From positions 1 to 11,049 of the forward strand of contig DAOVNN010000060.1 in NCBI GenBank assembly GCA_030630165.1: a DNA stretch of 11,049 nt, in the 5' to 3' direction. Made by a program: the position numbers and the translations under genes. The notes under the pieces are model-generated. The model was not told where the DNA came from. It saw nothing but the letters and a program-made list of their open reading frames with translations, and ran no database searches. Below, in pieces: positions 1 to 6,727 of this stretch (within the stretch, counting starts at the first letter, position 1; every line of letters begins with the position of its first letter). This DNA is from Candidatus Krumholzibacteriota bacterium. Its GTDB lineage: Bacteria > Krumholzibacteriota > Krumholzibacteriia > Krumholzibacteriales > Krumholzibacteriaceae.

Positions 1-1
1 C

Positions 2-448
2 AACCGTTTCATCAGGCCGAAGGAGACAGACCTGCTGGCGCTGCTCGAAACGGGGACGATCGACTACATATTCCTCTACAGGAGCGTGGCTCAGCAGCAC
101 GGGCTTCTGTTTCTCATCCTGCCCGACGAAGTGAACCTGAAGAATCCAGCATTCACGGATATGTACGCCTCTGTGAGCGTGGAGATCTCGGGGAAGAAGC
201 CGGGAGAGAAGATCGTCAAGCGCGGTGCCCCGATGGTATACGGGATAACGATACCTGTTAACTCGCCGAATCCGGATCTGGCAGCAAGGTTTGTAGATTT
301 CGTGCTTGATTCCGGAAGAGGTTTAAAAATCATGGAAGAGGCGGGGCAGCCCTCGATGGTACCGTCGCCCTCAGAGACATATAAAGCGATTCCCGCCATA
401 TTGAAGAAGCACGCGAAACCCGTGAATGCCGGAGAAACAGGACAGTGA
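2..448 (+). CDS. wtpA: Tungstate/molybdate ABC transporter substrate-binding protein, 3' part (WtpA/ModA type)
   Basis: This is the C-terminal 148 residues of a periplasmic oxyanion-binding protein; the reading frame is open from base 2, so the true start lies upstream of the window. The stretch YIFLYRSVAQQHGL followed by LPDEVNL is typical of the WtpA branch of the ModA family, in which the tyrosine/serine-containing loop helps hold molybdate or tungstate. The tail (FVDFVLDSGRGLKIMEEAG) is the usual closing helix region of these binding proteins. The stop codon overlaps the GTG start of the permease gene by four bases (GTGA), so the two are translationally coupled. The type of protein is clear from sequence and context. 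Whether the natural cargo is tungstate or molybdate cannot be read from this fragment, and the wtpA symbol rests on recalled family similarity. Confidence 0.78.
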   Translation, partial: NRFIRPKETDLLALLETGTIDYIFLYRSVAQQHGLLFLILPDEVNLKNPAFTDMYASVSVEISGKKPGEKIVKRGAPMVYGITIPVNSPNPDLAARFVDFVLDSGRGLKIMEEAGQPSMVPSPSETYKAIPAILKKHAKPVNAGETGQ

Positions 449-1239
449 GCAGATCCCGGATAGAACCGATGCATCTCGTATTCGCCGCTCTAGGAGGAGC
501 GGTACTCCTCTTTATCGTCGCGCCGCTGGCCGGGATGTTTCTCAGTGTCGGAAAGGCGGAGCTATCCGACGCGGCCACCGACCCTGAGGTCACAGCAAGC
601 GTATGGCTGACTCTCGGCGCCTCGATGCTCGCAACGCTCGCTGCCTCGCTCGGTGCCATACCATTCGCATGGCTCCTGGCGAGGAAGGATTTTCCCCTCA
701 AGAGACTGATCAACGGCATTGTCGATCTTCCCATCGTCATCCCGCATTCAGCGGCCGGTATTGCCCTGCTCGGGGTCCTCGCTCCGGGGACACCGGTCGG
801 TTCGCTCGGCGAGAGACTCGGAGTGAGCTTTGTCGGTGGTATTGCGGGGATCATGGCGGCGATGGCTTTTGTTTCGATCCCCTTCCTGGTCAACTCGGCG
901 AGGGACGGATTCGCTGCGGTTCCGGTAAGGCTGGAGCTGGCGGCCCTGAATCTCGGAGCATCGCCACTGAGGGTTTTTTTCACCATCTCGGTGCCCATGG
1001 CGTGGCGGTCGATCGTTTCCGGCCTCGTGCTGATGTGGGCCAGGGGAATGAGCGAGTTCGGCGCCGTTCTGATAATCGCTTATCACCCGATGATAACACC
1101 TGTTTTGATATACGAGCGTTTCGGCGCCTTCGGCCTGAAGTACGCGAGGCCGGTGACGGTCCTCTTCGTCGCTGTCTGTCTCGTTTTCTTCATAGCGCTG
1201 AGGATGATCGCGGGAAGGCGGACCAATGAAGAAGGATGA
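445..1239 (+). CDS. wtpB: Tungstate/molybdate ABC transporter permease (WtpB/ModB type)
   Basis: This 264-residue integral inner-membrane protein forms the channel for oxyanion import. Hydrophobic segments can be seen at about residues 12-33, 53-78, 95-113, 128-150, 188-214 and 236-254, in keeping with a six-helix ModB/CysT-type permease. The cytoplasmic EAA loop that docks on the ATPase is at residues 163-185 (ELAALNLGASPLRVFF). The GTG start at 445 was chosen because GGAG at 431-434 lies 10 bases upstream and because it gives the tight overlap with the binding-protein gene. The next in-frame ATG (469) has no ribosome-binding site and would leave almost no residues before the first helix. 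The ATPase gene starts 14 bases before this gene ends. Length and layout are normal for the family. Confidence 0.88.
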   Translation: MSRSRIEPMHLVFAALGGAVLLFIVAPLAGMFLSVGKAELSDAATDPEVTASVWLTLGASMLATLAASLGAIPFAWLLARKDFPLKRLINGIVDLPIVIPHSAAGIALLGVLAPGTPVGSLGERLGVSFVGGIAGIMAAMAFVSIPFLVNSARDGFAAVPVRLELAALNLGASPLRVFFTISVPMAWRSIVSGLVLMWARGMSEFGAVLIIAYHPMITPVLIYERFGAFGLKYARPVTVLFVAVCLVFFIALRMIAGRRTNEEG

Positions 1240-2320
1240 GAAAAGGACCGCCCGGACCATCCTCGAGGTCGAGGGCCTTGCCAAGAGGCTCGGAGAGTTT
1301 GAGATCGCCGATGTATCGTTTACAGTCGACGAAGGGGAATATTTTGTTCTGCTGGGCGCTTCAGGAACGGGGAAAACGGTCCTTCTCGAGACGCTGACCG
1401 GTGTCATCCCTGCCGACTCGGGGAGGGTGACCCTTGCCGGGCACGACATCACACACGAAAGGATGCAGCGCAGGAAACTCGGGATAGTCTTCCAGGACCA
1501 GGCTCTCTTTCCGCACATGTCGGTCGGCAGGAACATCGCCTACGGACCTGTCTCCTCGGGGATGAAACGCTCCGATATAGAGATCCTTACCAGGCTGCTC
1601 GCCGAGGAAACCGGGGTCGGTCATCTGCTCGGCCGCAGTCCCGCAACCCTGTCGGGCGGCGAGGCCCAGCGGGCAGCACTCGCGCGCGCTCTGGCCGCGG
1701 GTCCGGACTGCCTTCTGCTCGATGAGCCCCTTTCCTCGCTCGATTCGGGGGCGAGGGCGGAGATGCGTTCACTGCTCAAGAAGCTCAACCGCGGCGGGAT
1801 GACGATGCTTCATGTCACTCACGATTACGAGGAAGCTGCGGCGCTTGCGACGAAGATCGGGATCATGGAGAACGGTACGGTGGTCCAGGTCGATACGCCT
1901 CAGCGCATTCTCTCCCATCCCGGCAGCGAGTTCGTCGCGAGGTTCGTCGGGATCAGGAACGTCTACAGGGGCAGTCTGGTCAGGCAGGCTGACGGGACTT
2001 CCATCTTCGAGTCAGCAGAGAGTGAGGACTTCAGGCTCGAGACGCTGAGCGAGGCGGATGAGGGTGAGGCAACGGCCCTTGTCAGGAGTGAGGACGTGAC
2101 ACTTTCTGCTTACCGGCCCGACACCAGCGCGAGGAACCTCTTCGAGGGGACGGTCAGCGAGGTCCTTCCGGCGAGGAGAGGAGCCGAGGTAGCAGTCGAT
2201 GCCGGTGAGATGATAGTGTCGATGGTCACCGGGTGGTCGGTCGAAGCGCTCGGCCTCGAGAGGGGAAGCAAAGTCTTCGCTTCGATCAAGGCGAGCGCCG
2301 TAAGGATAATAGAAGGATAA
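1226..2320 (+). CDS. wtpC: Tungstate/molybdate ABC transporter ATP-binding protein with Mop/TOBE domain (WtpC/ModC type)
   Basis: This 364-residue ATPase powers the importer. All ABC motifs are intact: Walker A GASGTGKT (44-51), Q-loop glutamine 90 in VFQDQALFPHMSV, signature LSGGE (142-146), Walker B LLLDE (163-167), D-loop SSLD and switch histidine 199 in HVTHD. Residues 302-364 (NLFEGTVSEVL to IKASAVRIIEG) form one C-terminal Mop/TOBE domain, which in ModC-type ATPases can bind molybdate or tungstate and inhibit transport when the cell is replete. Residues 235-300 are the usual linker of ModC/PotA-type proteins. The ATG at 1226 has a GGGAAGG stretch at 1212-1218. It overlaps the permease gene by 14 bases and is followed four bases later by the regulator gene. 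The function is secure; tungstate versus molybdate preference is not. Confidence 0.9.
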   Translation: MKKDEKRTARTILEVEGLAKRLGEFEIADVSFTVDEGEYFVLLGASGTGKTVLLETLTGVIPADSGRVTLAGHDITHERMQRRKLGIVFQDQALFPHMSVGRNIAYGPVSSGMKRSDIEILTRLLAEETGVGHLLGRSPATLSGGEAQRAALARALAAGPDCLLLDEPLSSLDSGARAEMRSLLKKLNRGGMTMLHVTHDYEEAAALATKIGIMENGTVVQVDTPQRILSHPGSEFVARFVGIRNVYRGSLVRQADGTSIFESAESEDFRLETLSEADEGEATALVRSEDVTLSAYRPDTSARNLFEGTVSEVLPARRGAEVAVDAGEMIVSMVTGWSVEALGLERGSKVFASIKASAVRIIEG

Positions 2321-2324
2321 CACG

Positions 2325-2708
2325 ATGAAGATTGAATCAGGTCATGTGAAGCCGGGAATAAAGCTCTACCTCTCCGATGGGGAGAGCGAGGGGATGTTCG
2401 GCGATGGGAAATGGCGCCTCCTCAAGTCGATCGAGGAGGAGGGATCGATAAGGAAAGCGGCCGAGAAGCTCGGTCGGGGTTACAGGAAGGCATGGGGCGA
2501 TATCAAGAGGACCGAGCAGTCAATAGGCCGGAAGCTCGTGAGAAAGACCAGGGGAGGCCCGGCCGGCGGGACGACGGAGCTCACTGATTTCGGCAGGGAA
2601 CTGCTTGCGGGATGGGAGAGGTACAGGGAGGCTGTCCTGAAGGATATAGACGGCGCGTTCGAATTGTATCTGGCGGGCCTCCTGGAAAGGAACGAAGATG
2701 AACGTTGA
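2325..2708 (+). CDS. ModE-like winged-helix transcriptional regulator, DNA-binding domain only
   Basis: This 127-residue protein matches the N-terminal DNA-binding half of ModE and the short LysR-like regulators found with molybdenum genes. Visible hallmarks are the FGDGKWRLLKSIEEEGSI segment (25-42), the helix-turn-helix AAEKLGRGYRKAWGDI (45-60) and a glycine-rich wing, RKTRGGPAGGTTELTDFG (73-90). A final helix (95-122) is probably for dimerisation. Full-length ModE (about 260 residues) carries two Mop domains that bind molybdate; none is present here and there is no room for one. The gene sits four bases after the ATPase gene, with AAGGA at 2313-2317. It probably controls this operon in response to oxyanion supply, but the signal must come from elsewhere or from an unrecognised site. 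Family assignment is firm; target and effector are inferred. Confidence 0.83.
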   Translation: MKIESGHVKPGIKLYLSDGESEGMFGDGKWRLLKSIEEEGSIRKAAEKLGRGYRKAWGDIKRTEQSIGRKLVRKTRGGPAGGTTELTDFGRELLAGWERYREAVLKDIDGAFELYLAGLLERNEDER

Positions 2709-2886
2709 CGAGTACGGAAAGATTATCGAGGAATCATCTATCGATAAGGACGGCAGGAAAATGCTGCTATGCGCGAAGGCCTTCGAACTGTCGGAGAAAT
2801 TCGGCATTTCGCTGAAGGATATCGGCCAGTACTGCAGCGACAACGGGATCAGGATCAGCATGTGCCAGCTCGGCTGCTTCGAGTGA
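2698..2886 (+). CDS. Small cysteine-rich conserved-type protein ending in CQLGCF
   Basis: This 62-residue protein has four cysteines (25, 46, 56, 60), the last two in the motif CQLGCF (56-61), one residue from its end. The middle part, AKAFELSEKFGISLKDIGQYCSDNGI, reads like a helix-turn-helix or two-helix unit (A-x-x-L-x-x-x-x-G-I-x-x-x-x-I-G). I recall similar tiny proteins with a terminal QLGCF beside ModE-like regulators, but I cannot confirm a family name. It starts 11 bases before the regulator gene ends, with GGAAAGGAA just upstream, and is followed 12 bases later by the P-loop gene. That embedding, and codon use like its neighbours, argue that it is real. It may be a metal- or thiol-sensing partner of the regulator or a cofactor-related helper; this is inference only. 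Confidence 0.72.
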   Translation: MNVDEYGKIIEESSIDKDGRKMLLCAKAFELSEKFGISLKDIGQYCSDNGIRISMCQLGCFE

Positions 2887-2898
2887 GGGATAAAACGG

Positions 2899-3348
2899 GT
2901 GAAGACAATCGTGATATCGGGCGCTAAATCGAATGTCGGCAAGACGACTCTTGCCGGGAAGATGGGTGCGCTCCTTCCCGGAAGCGTCTGTGTCAAGCTG
3001 GGACACGGTGCGGTAAAAGAAGGGGTCGATAACGTTTTCTATCATGCAGGGACTCCATATGAGCGGATAAAAGAGGATAATCCGCAAGCGGATTTTCTGA
3101 TTATCGAGAGCAACAGGATCCTTGAAGAGATAGATCCCGACCTCGTGATATATCTGCCCGCAGACGATCCCAAGCCCTCGGCGGCACTGGCCGAGACGAA
3201 TGCAGATCTGATAAGGGGATGCGAGATGAGTGACGATATGGTGAGACTTGTCGTCGACAGGCTCGGAATCGATACCTCGATCGCCGCGGCGATCATCATG
3301 CTCGCCTGCGAGGGCGGCGTGACTGAAGATGGAAATGAAGATGAATGA
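2899..3348 (+). CDS. Small MobB-like P-loop NTPase
   Basis: This 149-residue protein begins with a nucleotide-binding loop, GAKSNVGKTT (8-17), followed by VKLGHG (32-37), which resembles the K-H strand of MobB, a GTP-binding partner in molybdenum dinucleotide cofactor synthesis. Further on are FLIIESNRIL (66-75) and DPDLVIYLPADDPKPSA (79-95), a pattern I associate with MobB-like hypothetical proteins near molybdenum genes. It is somewhat shorter than MobB (about 170 residues). The GTG start has AGGGA at 2886-2890, eight bases upstream, and no ATG would preserve the P-loop. It overlaps the start of the moeA gene. A role in nucleotide-dependent cofactor or metal handling is likely from context. 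Strict MobB identity is uncertain, and no mobA gene is nearby. Confidence 0.7.
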   Translation: MKTIVISGAKSNVGKTTLAGKMGALLPGSVCVKLGHGAVKEGVDNVFYHAGTPYERIKEDNPQADFLIIESNRILEEIDPDLVIYLPADDPKPSAALAETNADLIRGCEMSDDMVRLVVDRLGIDTSIAAAIIMLACEGGVTEDGNEDE

Positions 3349-4576
3349 CGGTAAAAAGAATTTCGGCCGCGGGGAACTGATGCCCTTCGACGAGGTGATG
3401 GGCACGATACTCGGTTCGGCGCGCCCGTCAGGCAGTGAAGAAGTCGGACTGGACGATGCAGCCGGCAGGGTGCTTGCAGCCGATATCGTCTCCGATATCG
3501 ATATGCCGCCTTTCGACAAGTCGGCGATGGACGGTTTCGCCTGCAGGAGCGCTGATCTTGACTGCCCGCTCAGGATAGTCGAGACGGTGGCTGCCGGCAG
3601 TATGCCGGAAAAAGAGATCAACGAGGGCGAATGCGCCAGGATCATGACGGGAGCGGCGGTGCCGCGCGGCGCTGATATTGTCGTCATGGTCGAAGATACC
3701 GAGGAGGCTGACGGCACCGTCAGGATTTCCCGCCAGAGCGGCAGGAGCAACATATGCTTTCTCGGCGAGGATGTTCGCACTGGAGACAGGGTCCTCGAAA
3801 AAGGATCGCTGATCCGTCCAGCGGAGATCGCGGTACTCGCAGCAACTAATGGTGTAACTGCGCCGGTCGCTGTCAGGCCGGTGCTCGGTATTGCGGTTAC
3901 CGGCGACGAACTGGCCGAACCCGGGCAGCCTGTGAGTGCCGGAATGATACGTAATTCGAACGGGCCCCAGCTCATCGCGCAGGCGGCGGAAACAGGCCTC
4001 CCGGCTGAGTATCTCGGCATAGTGCCCGACGAATCCGGCGCGGTGCCGGATCTGATCGAACGCGCCTCGGACAGGATCGATGTATTCATATTCTCGGGCG
4101 GCGTCTCGATGGGCGACTACGATTTCGTTCCGGGAGGACTGGAGGAGGCGGGATTCGAACTGCTCGTGCATGGAGCGGCGATCAAGCCTGGACGTCCCCT
4201 TCTCTTCGGCAGGCGGGAAGGCGCCTGGGTGTTCGGGCTTCCGGGTAATCCGGTCTCGGTCTTCGTCCTTTTCGAGATCATCGTCAAGCCGTTCTGCTTC
4301 AGGCTGATGGGACACGATTACAGGCCGCTCGAGGTCACGGCGCGCCTCGACAAGGAATTCACGAGAAAGGGCGCGATAAGGACGGCGCATGTACCGGTGC
4401 GGCTGACGCCGGACGGGTGGGCCCAACTGCTCGATTATCACGGCTCGGCCCACATACATGCTTACGCCCGGGCGGACGGAATTCTCCGTATTCCGTCAGG
4501 AGTCGATACTTTGAAAGAGGGAGAGGAAGTCAGGGTGATCATCCCCGGCCCGCCGCGACTCGCGGATGGAAAGTAA
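3329..4576 (+). CDS. moeA: Molybdopterin molybdenumtransferase MoeA
   Basis: MoeA inserts molybdate (or tungstate) into adenylated molybdopterin, the last common step of cofactor synthesis, in the cytoplasm. At 415 residues it has normal length. Family motifs are all present: PPFDKSAMDGFA (60-71), MTGAAVPRGADIVVMVEDTE (106-125), TGDEL (191-195), SGGVSMGDYDFV (256-267) in the MoCF-binding domain, KPGRPLLFG (286-294) and GLPGNPVSVFVLFE (303-316). The C-terminal beta domain runs from about 333 to 408. Three in-frame ATGs compete at 3329, 3335 and 3341; the third has GGAA at 3331-3334 at a better distance and may be the true start, costing four residues. The overlap with the upstream gene is 20 or 8 bases accordingly. 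The moaA gene follows after two bases. Confidence 0.95.
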   Translation: MEMKMNDGKKNFGRGELMPFDEVMGTILGSARPSGSEEVGLDDAAGRVLAADIVSDIDMPPFDKSAMDGFACRSADLDCPLRIVETVAAGSMPEKEINEGECARIMTGAAVPRGADIVVMVEDTEEADGTVRISRQSGRSNICFLGEDVRTGDRVLEKGSLIRPAEIAVLAATNGVTAPVAVRPVLGIAVTGDELAEPGQPVSAGMIRNSNGPQLIAQAAETGLPAEYLGIVPDESGAVPDLIERASDRIDVFIFSGGVSMGDYDFVPGGLEEAGFELLVHGAAIKPGRPLLFGRREGAWVFGLPGNPVSVFVLFEIIVKPFCFRLMGHDYRPLEVTARLDKEFTRKGAIRTAHVPVRLTPDGWAQLLDYHGSAHIHAYARADGILRIPSGVDTLKEGEEVRVIIPGPPRLADGK

Positions 4577-4578
4577 AG

Positions 4579-5394
4579 ATGCTTAAAGACGGTATTGGAA
4601 GAGAAATAAACTACCTCAGGATCTCCGTGACGGACAGGTGCAACCTCAGGTGCGAGTACTGCATGCCGCCCGAAGGTATAGAGCTGAAGAGCCACGGGGA
4701 TATGCTGACCTTCGAGGAGATAGAGGCAGTAGTGCGTGCTGCCGTGCGGCTGGGAATCGGCAAGGTAAGACTGACGGGGGGAGAGCCGCTGGTGAGAAGG
4801 GGGATGGCCGGACTGGTGCGGATCCTCAGGGAGATCAACGGTCTCGAAGAGATATCCATGACTACGAACGGTATCCTGCTCACCTCTGATGCTGCCGCTG
4901 AATTGAAGAAGGCGGGGCTCGACAGGCTCAATATCTCGCTCGATACGCTGGATCCCGCAAGGTACCGGAATCTTACCCGGGGAGGCGATGTTGCCGATGT
5001 CCTCCGGGGAATAACCGCAGCGCAGGCTGCGGGATTTGAGGGAACGAAGGTCAATATGGTCGTGACACTCCCCGGCTCGCACGAGGATGTTGAAATGATG
5101 AAATCATTCTGCGCTCGCGAGGGCCTTGTCCTCCAGACGATAAACAGGTTCTCCCTGTTGAAGAGGACGACTGAGACCGAATCCCCTCACGACTTCGACA
5201 GGCCCCTTCCATGTGCGAAGTGCAACAGGTTGAGGCTGACAGCCGACGGATACCTCAAGCCCTGCCTCTTTTCCGATATAGAGATAAAGGTCGATTTCGA
5301 GGATATCGAGGGAAGTATCAGGAAAGCGGTGGAGGCAAAGCCGGTTGAGGGCACGTCCTGCAGTAACAGGTCGATGAAACAGATCGGAGGATAA
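4579..5394 (+). CDS. moaA: GTP 3',8-cyclase MoaA, compact variant
   Basis: MoaA is a radical-SAM enzyme that cyclises GTP; MoaC then makes cPMP. The N-terminal cluster motif is CNLRCEYC (cysteines 21, 25, 28), followed by RLTGGEPLVRRG (64-75), TTNG (95-98) and LNISLDTLDP (117-126). The second cluster site is intact as C-x2-C-x13-C (212, 215, 229) in CAKCNRLRLTADGYLKPC, and the protein ends in the conserved double glycine (QIGG). At 271 residues it is about 50 shorter than usual. The segment between the 'VVxxGxN' region and the second cluster (residues 163-211) lacks roughly 45 residues that normally include the FIEYMP and ITPVS stretches. The start at 4579 has GGAAAG at 4568-4573. An upstream extension of the frame lies inside moeA and is not part of the protein. 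I consider it a functional short subfamily. Confidence 0.9.
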   Translation: MLKDGIGREINYLRISVTDRCNLRCEYCMPPEGIELKSHGDMLTFEEIEAVVRAAVRLGIGKVRLTGGEPLVRRGMAGLVRILREINGLEEISMTTNGILLTSDAAAELKKAGLDRLNISLDTLDPARYRNLTRGGDVADVLRGITAAQAAGFEGTKVNMVVTLPGSHEDVEMMKSFCAREGLVLQTINRFSLLKRTTETESPHDFDRPLPCAKCNRLRLTADGYLKPCLFSDIEIKVDFEDIEGSIRKAVEAKPVEGTSCSNRSMKQIGG

Positions 5395-5398
5395 CAGG

Positions 5399-5851
5399 GT
5401 GAAAGATTTCTCGCATATAGACAGTAAAGGAAAGGTAAAGATGGTAGATGTCTCGGGCAAGTCCGTCTCGAGAAGGACCGCCGTCGCCTCCGGGTCGGTG
5501 AAAATGGCAGCGGAGACGGTCGTAAAGCTCCGTGAGGGTCTGCTGAAGAAGGGCGACGCCCTGGCCGCCGCGAAGATCGCCGGCATCATGGGGGCGAAGA
5601 GGACGAGCGACCTGATCCCCCTCTGTCACCCGCTGCCGATCGACGACATAGCCGTCGGCCTTGAATTGAAGGAAGAGGCGGTCGAGATAGAAGCGACTGT
5701 CACGAGTACGGCGAGGACCGGCGTCGAGATGGAGGCGCTGACGGCCGTTTTAGTCGCCGCCCTGACCCTGTACGACATGTGCAAGGCAGTCGATAAGGGT
5801 ATGATCATAGAGAGCATCACACTGAGGTCCAAGACGAAGGTTGAGGTATGA
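5399..5851 (+). CDS. moaC: Cyclic pyranopterin monophosphate synthase MoaC
   Basis: MoaC converts the MoaA product 3',8-cyclo-dihydro-GTP into cPMP. The 150-residue protein is of standard length and follows the family almost word for word: MVDVSGKSVSRRTAVASG (15-32), AKIAGIMGAKRTSDLIPLCHPLP (58-80, with Cys76 and His77) and TGVEMEALTAV (107-117), then LYDMCKAVDKGM (124-135). The catalytic aspartate and lysine correspond to Asp126 and Lys129. The GTG start at 5399 is preceded by a strong GGAGG at 5386-5390, which lies within the last codons of moaA; the spacing between the two genes is four bases. The ATGA overlap at the end couples it to the MOSC gene. Nothing is missing, and the function is secure. 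Confidence 0.96.
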   Translation: MKDFSHIDSKGKVKMVDVSGKSVSRRTAVASGSVKMAAETVVKLREGLLKKGDALAAAKIAGIMGAKRTSDLIPLCHPLPIDDIAVGLELKEEAVEIEATVTSTARTGVEMEALTAVLVAALTLYDMCKAVDKGMIIESITLRSKTKVEV

Positions 5852-6288
5852 AGAAAAGTTTCGAGATACTGTCGCTGAACATATCGAAGGAAAAGGGCAC
5901 GGCCAAGAGCCCGGTCCCACGGCTTGTTCTGGTCGCGGACCAGGGGATAGAGGGTGACGCGCACGCCGGGCCTGGAAACAGGCAGGTATCGCTGCTCGCC
6001 GACGAGGATATCGATACGATGCGTGCGAAGCTCGACTCGCTCATGCCGGGCGACTTCGCCGAGAATATCACGACGAGGGGAATAGACCTTCCTTCGCTTC
6101 CCGTCGGTACGAGGTTCACTATTGGCGATACGGTCCTCGAGATCTCCCAGATAGGAAAGGAATGCCACAGCGGGTGTGCTATCCGCGAGAAGACGGGCGA
6201 TTGTGTCATGCCGCGAAGGGGCGTATTCGCGAGGGTCGTTGAGGGCGGTGAGATCACCGATGAAGATACTGGTAGTTACGATATCTGA
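5848..6288 (+). CDS. Stand-alone MOSC domain protein
   Basis: This 146-residue protein is a single MOSC domain (molybdenum cofactor sulfurase C-terminal type), a fold that binds molybdenum cofactor. Recognisable blocks are GIEGDAHAGPGNRQVSLL (33-50), PGDFAENITTRGIDL (67-81), VGTRFTIGDTVLEISQIG (86-103) and GDCVMPRRGVFARVVEGG (117-134). Cysteines 106, 110 and 119 lie where MOSC proteins usually carry the conserved cysteine region. It overlaps moaC by four bases (ATGA) and the mog gene by 29 bases. MOSC and MogA/MoaB domains are often fused or adjacent in other genomes, which this overlap mirrors. A role in cofactor delivery, sulfur transfer or binding is inferred; no sulfurase (NifS-like) domain is attached. 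The domain call is firm, the exact reaction unknown. Confidence 0.88.
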   Translation: MKKSFEILSLNISKEKGTAKSPVPRLVLVADQGIEGDAHAGPGNRQVSLLADEDIDTMRAKLDSLMPGDFAENITTRGIDLPSLPVGTRFTIGDTVLEISQIGKECHSGCAIREKTGDCVMPRRGVFARVVEGGEITDEDTGSYDI

Positions 6289-6727
6289 CAGGGCATCCCG
6301 GGGCGAGTACGAGGATCTCTCGGGACCGGCCGTGAAAGAGATACTGGAGGAATCGATCACCGGCGTCGACGTCGAGGTCGTCATCGTACCTGACGAGGAA
6401 AACGAGATCGCAGGGGCGCTCGAGTCGGGCCTCGGCGGAGCCGCCATAATCACGACCGGGGGAACCGGCCTCGGGCCGAGAGATATCACCCCGGAGGTGA
6501 CGGAGCGTTTCTGTGACCGGGCCGCTCCGGGAATATCCGAGATGCTCAGGGCCGAATCCCTCAAGGAGACTCCATATGCCGCCCTGTCGAGGGGATACTC
6601 AGGGATGAAGGGCAGTACGCTCGTCGTGAACATCCCCGGTTCCGTGCGCGGGGCATCCTTCTGCGCCAGGCTGCTCGCGCCGCTGCTTGAGCATGCCGAA
6701 GGCATGATAAGCGGCGAGGGTCATTGA
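6260..6727 (+). CDS. Molybdopterin adenylyltransferase MogA/MoaB family
   Basis: The protein adenylates molybdopterin so that MoeA can insert the metal. It is a 155-residue single MoCF-binding domain: ILVVTISDRASRGEYEDLSG (3-22), TTGGTGLGPRDITPEVT (65-81), PGISEMLRAESLKETPYAAL (90-109) and STLVVNIPGSVRG (119-131). The ATG at 6260 was chosen because it begins directly at the first beta strand; earlier in-frame starts lie deep in the MOSC gene and add an arginine-rich tail unlike any family member. The start is 29 bases inside the MOSC gene, with only a weak GGTGAG in front, so translation probably depends on ribosomes leaving that gene. It is the last gene of the cofactor operon; a 121-base gap follows. 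MogA and MoaB cannot be told apart reliably here, so no symbol is given. Confidence 0.92.
   Translation: MKILVVTISDRASRGEYEDLSGPAVKEILEESITGVDVEVVIVPDEENEIAGALESGLGGAAIITTGGTGLGPRDITPEVTERFCDRAAPGISEMLRAESLKETPYAALSRGYSGMKGSTLVVNIPGSVRGASFCARLLAPLLEHAEGMISGEGH

Noticed and set aside
603..1229. Second + strand open frame inside the permease gene
   Set aside because: Its product is charged and arginine-rich, unlike any family, and the permease frame has clear membrane helices and the EAA loop.
2767..4089. Long open frame on the - strand (440 codons) and another at 3428-4459
   Set aside because: Both lie opposite the well-supported P-loop and moeA genes, show low-complexity Ser/Arg/His-rich products without motifs, and are the expected shadow of GC-rich coding DNA.
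4417..4578. N-terminal extension of MoaA by 54 codons
   Set aside because: The extension lies within moeA, has no family similarity, and the ATG at 4579 has a good ribosome-binding site just before the conserved start of MoaA.
4560..4600. Molybdenum cofactor riboswitch in front of moaA
   Set aside because: There are only two bases between moeA and moaA, leaving no room for the structure; any such element would be upstream of wtpA, outside the window.
5626..6705. Long open frame on the - strand opposite moaC, the MOSC gene and mog
   Set aside because: The product has no recognisable motif, while all three + strand genes carry complete family signatures in the same bases.
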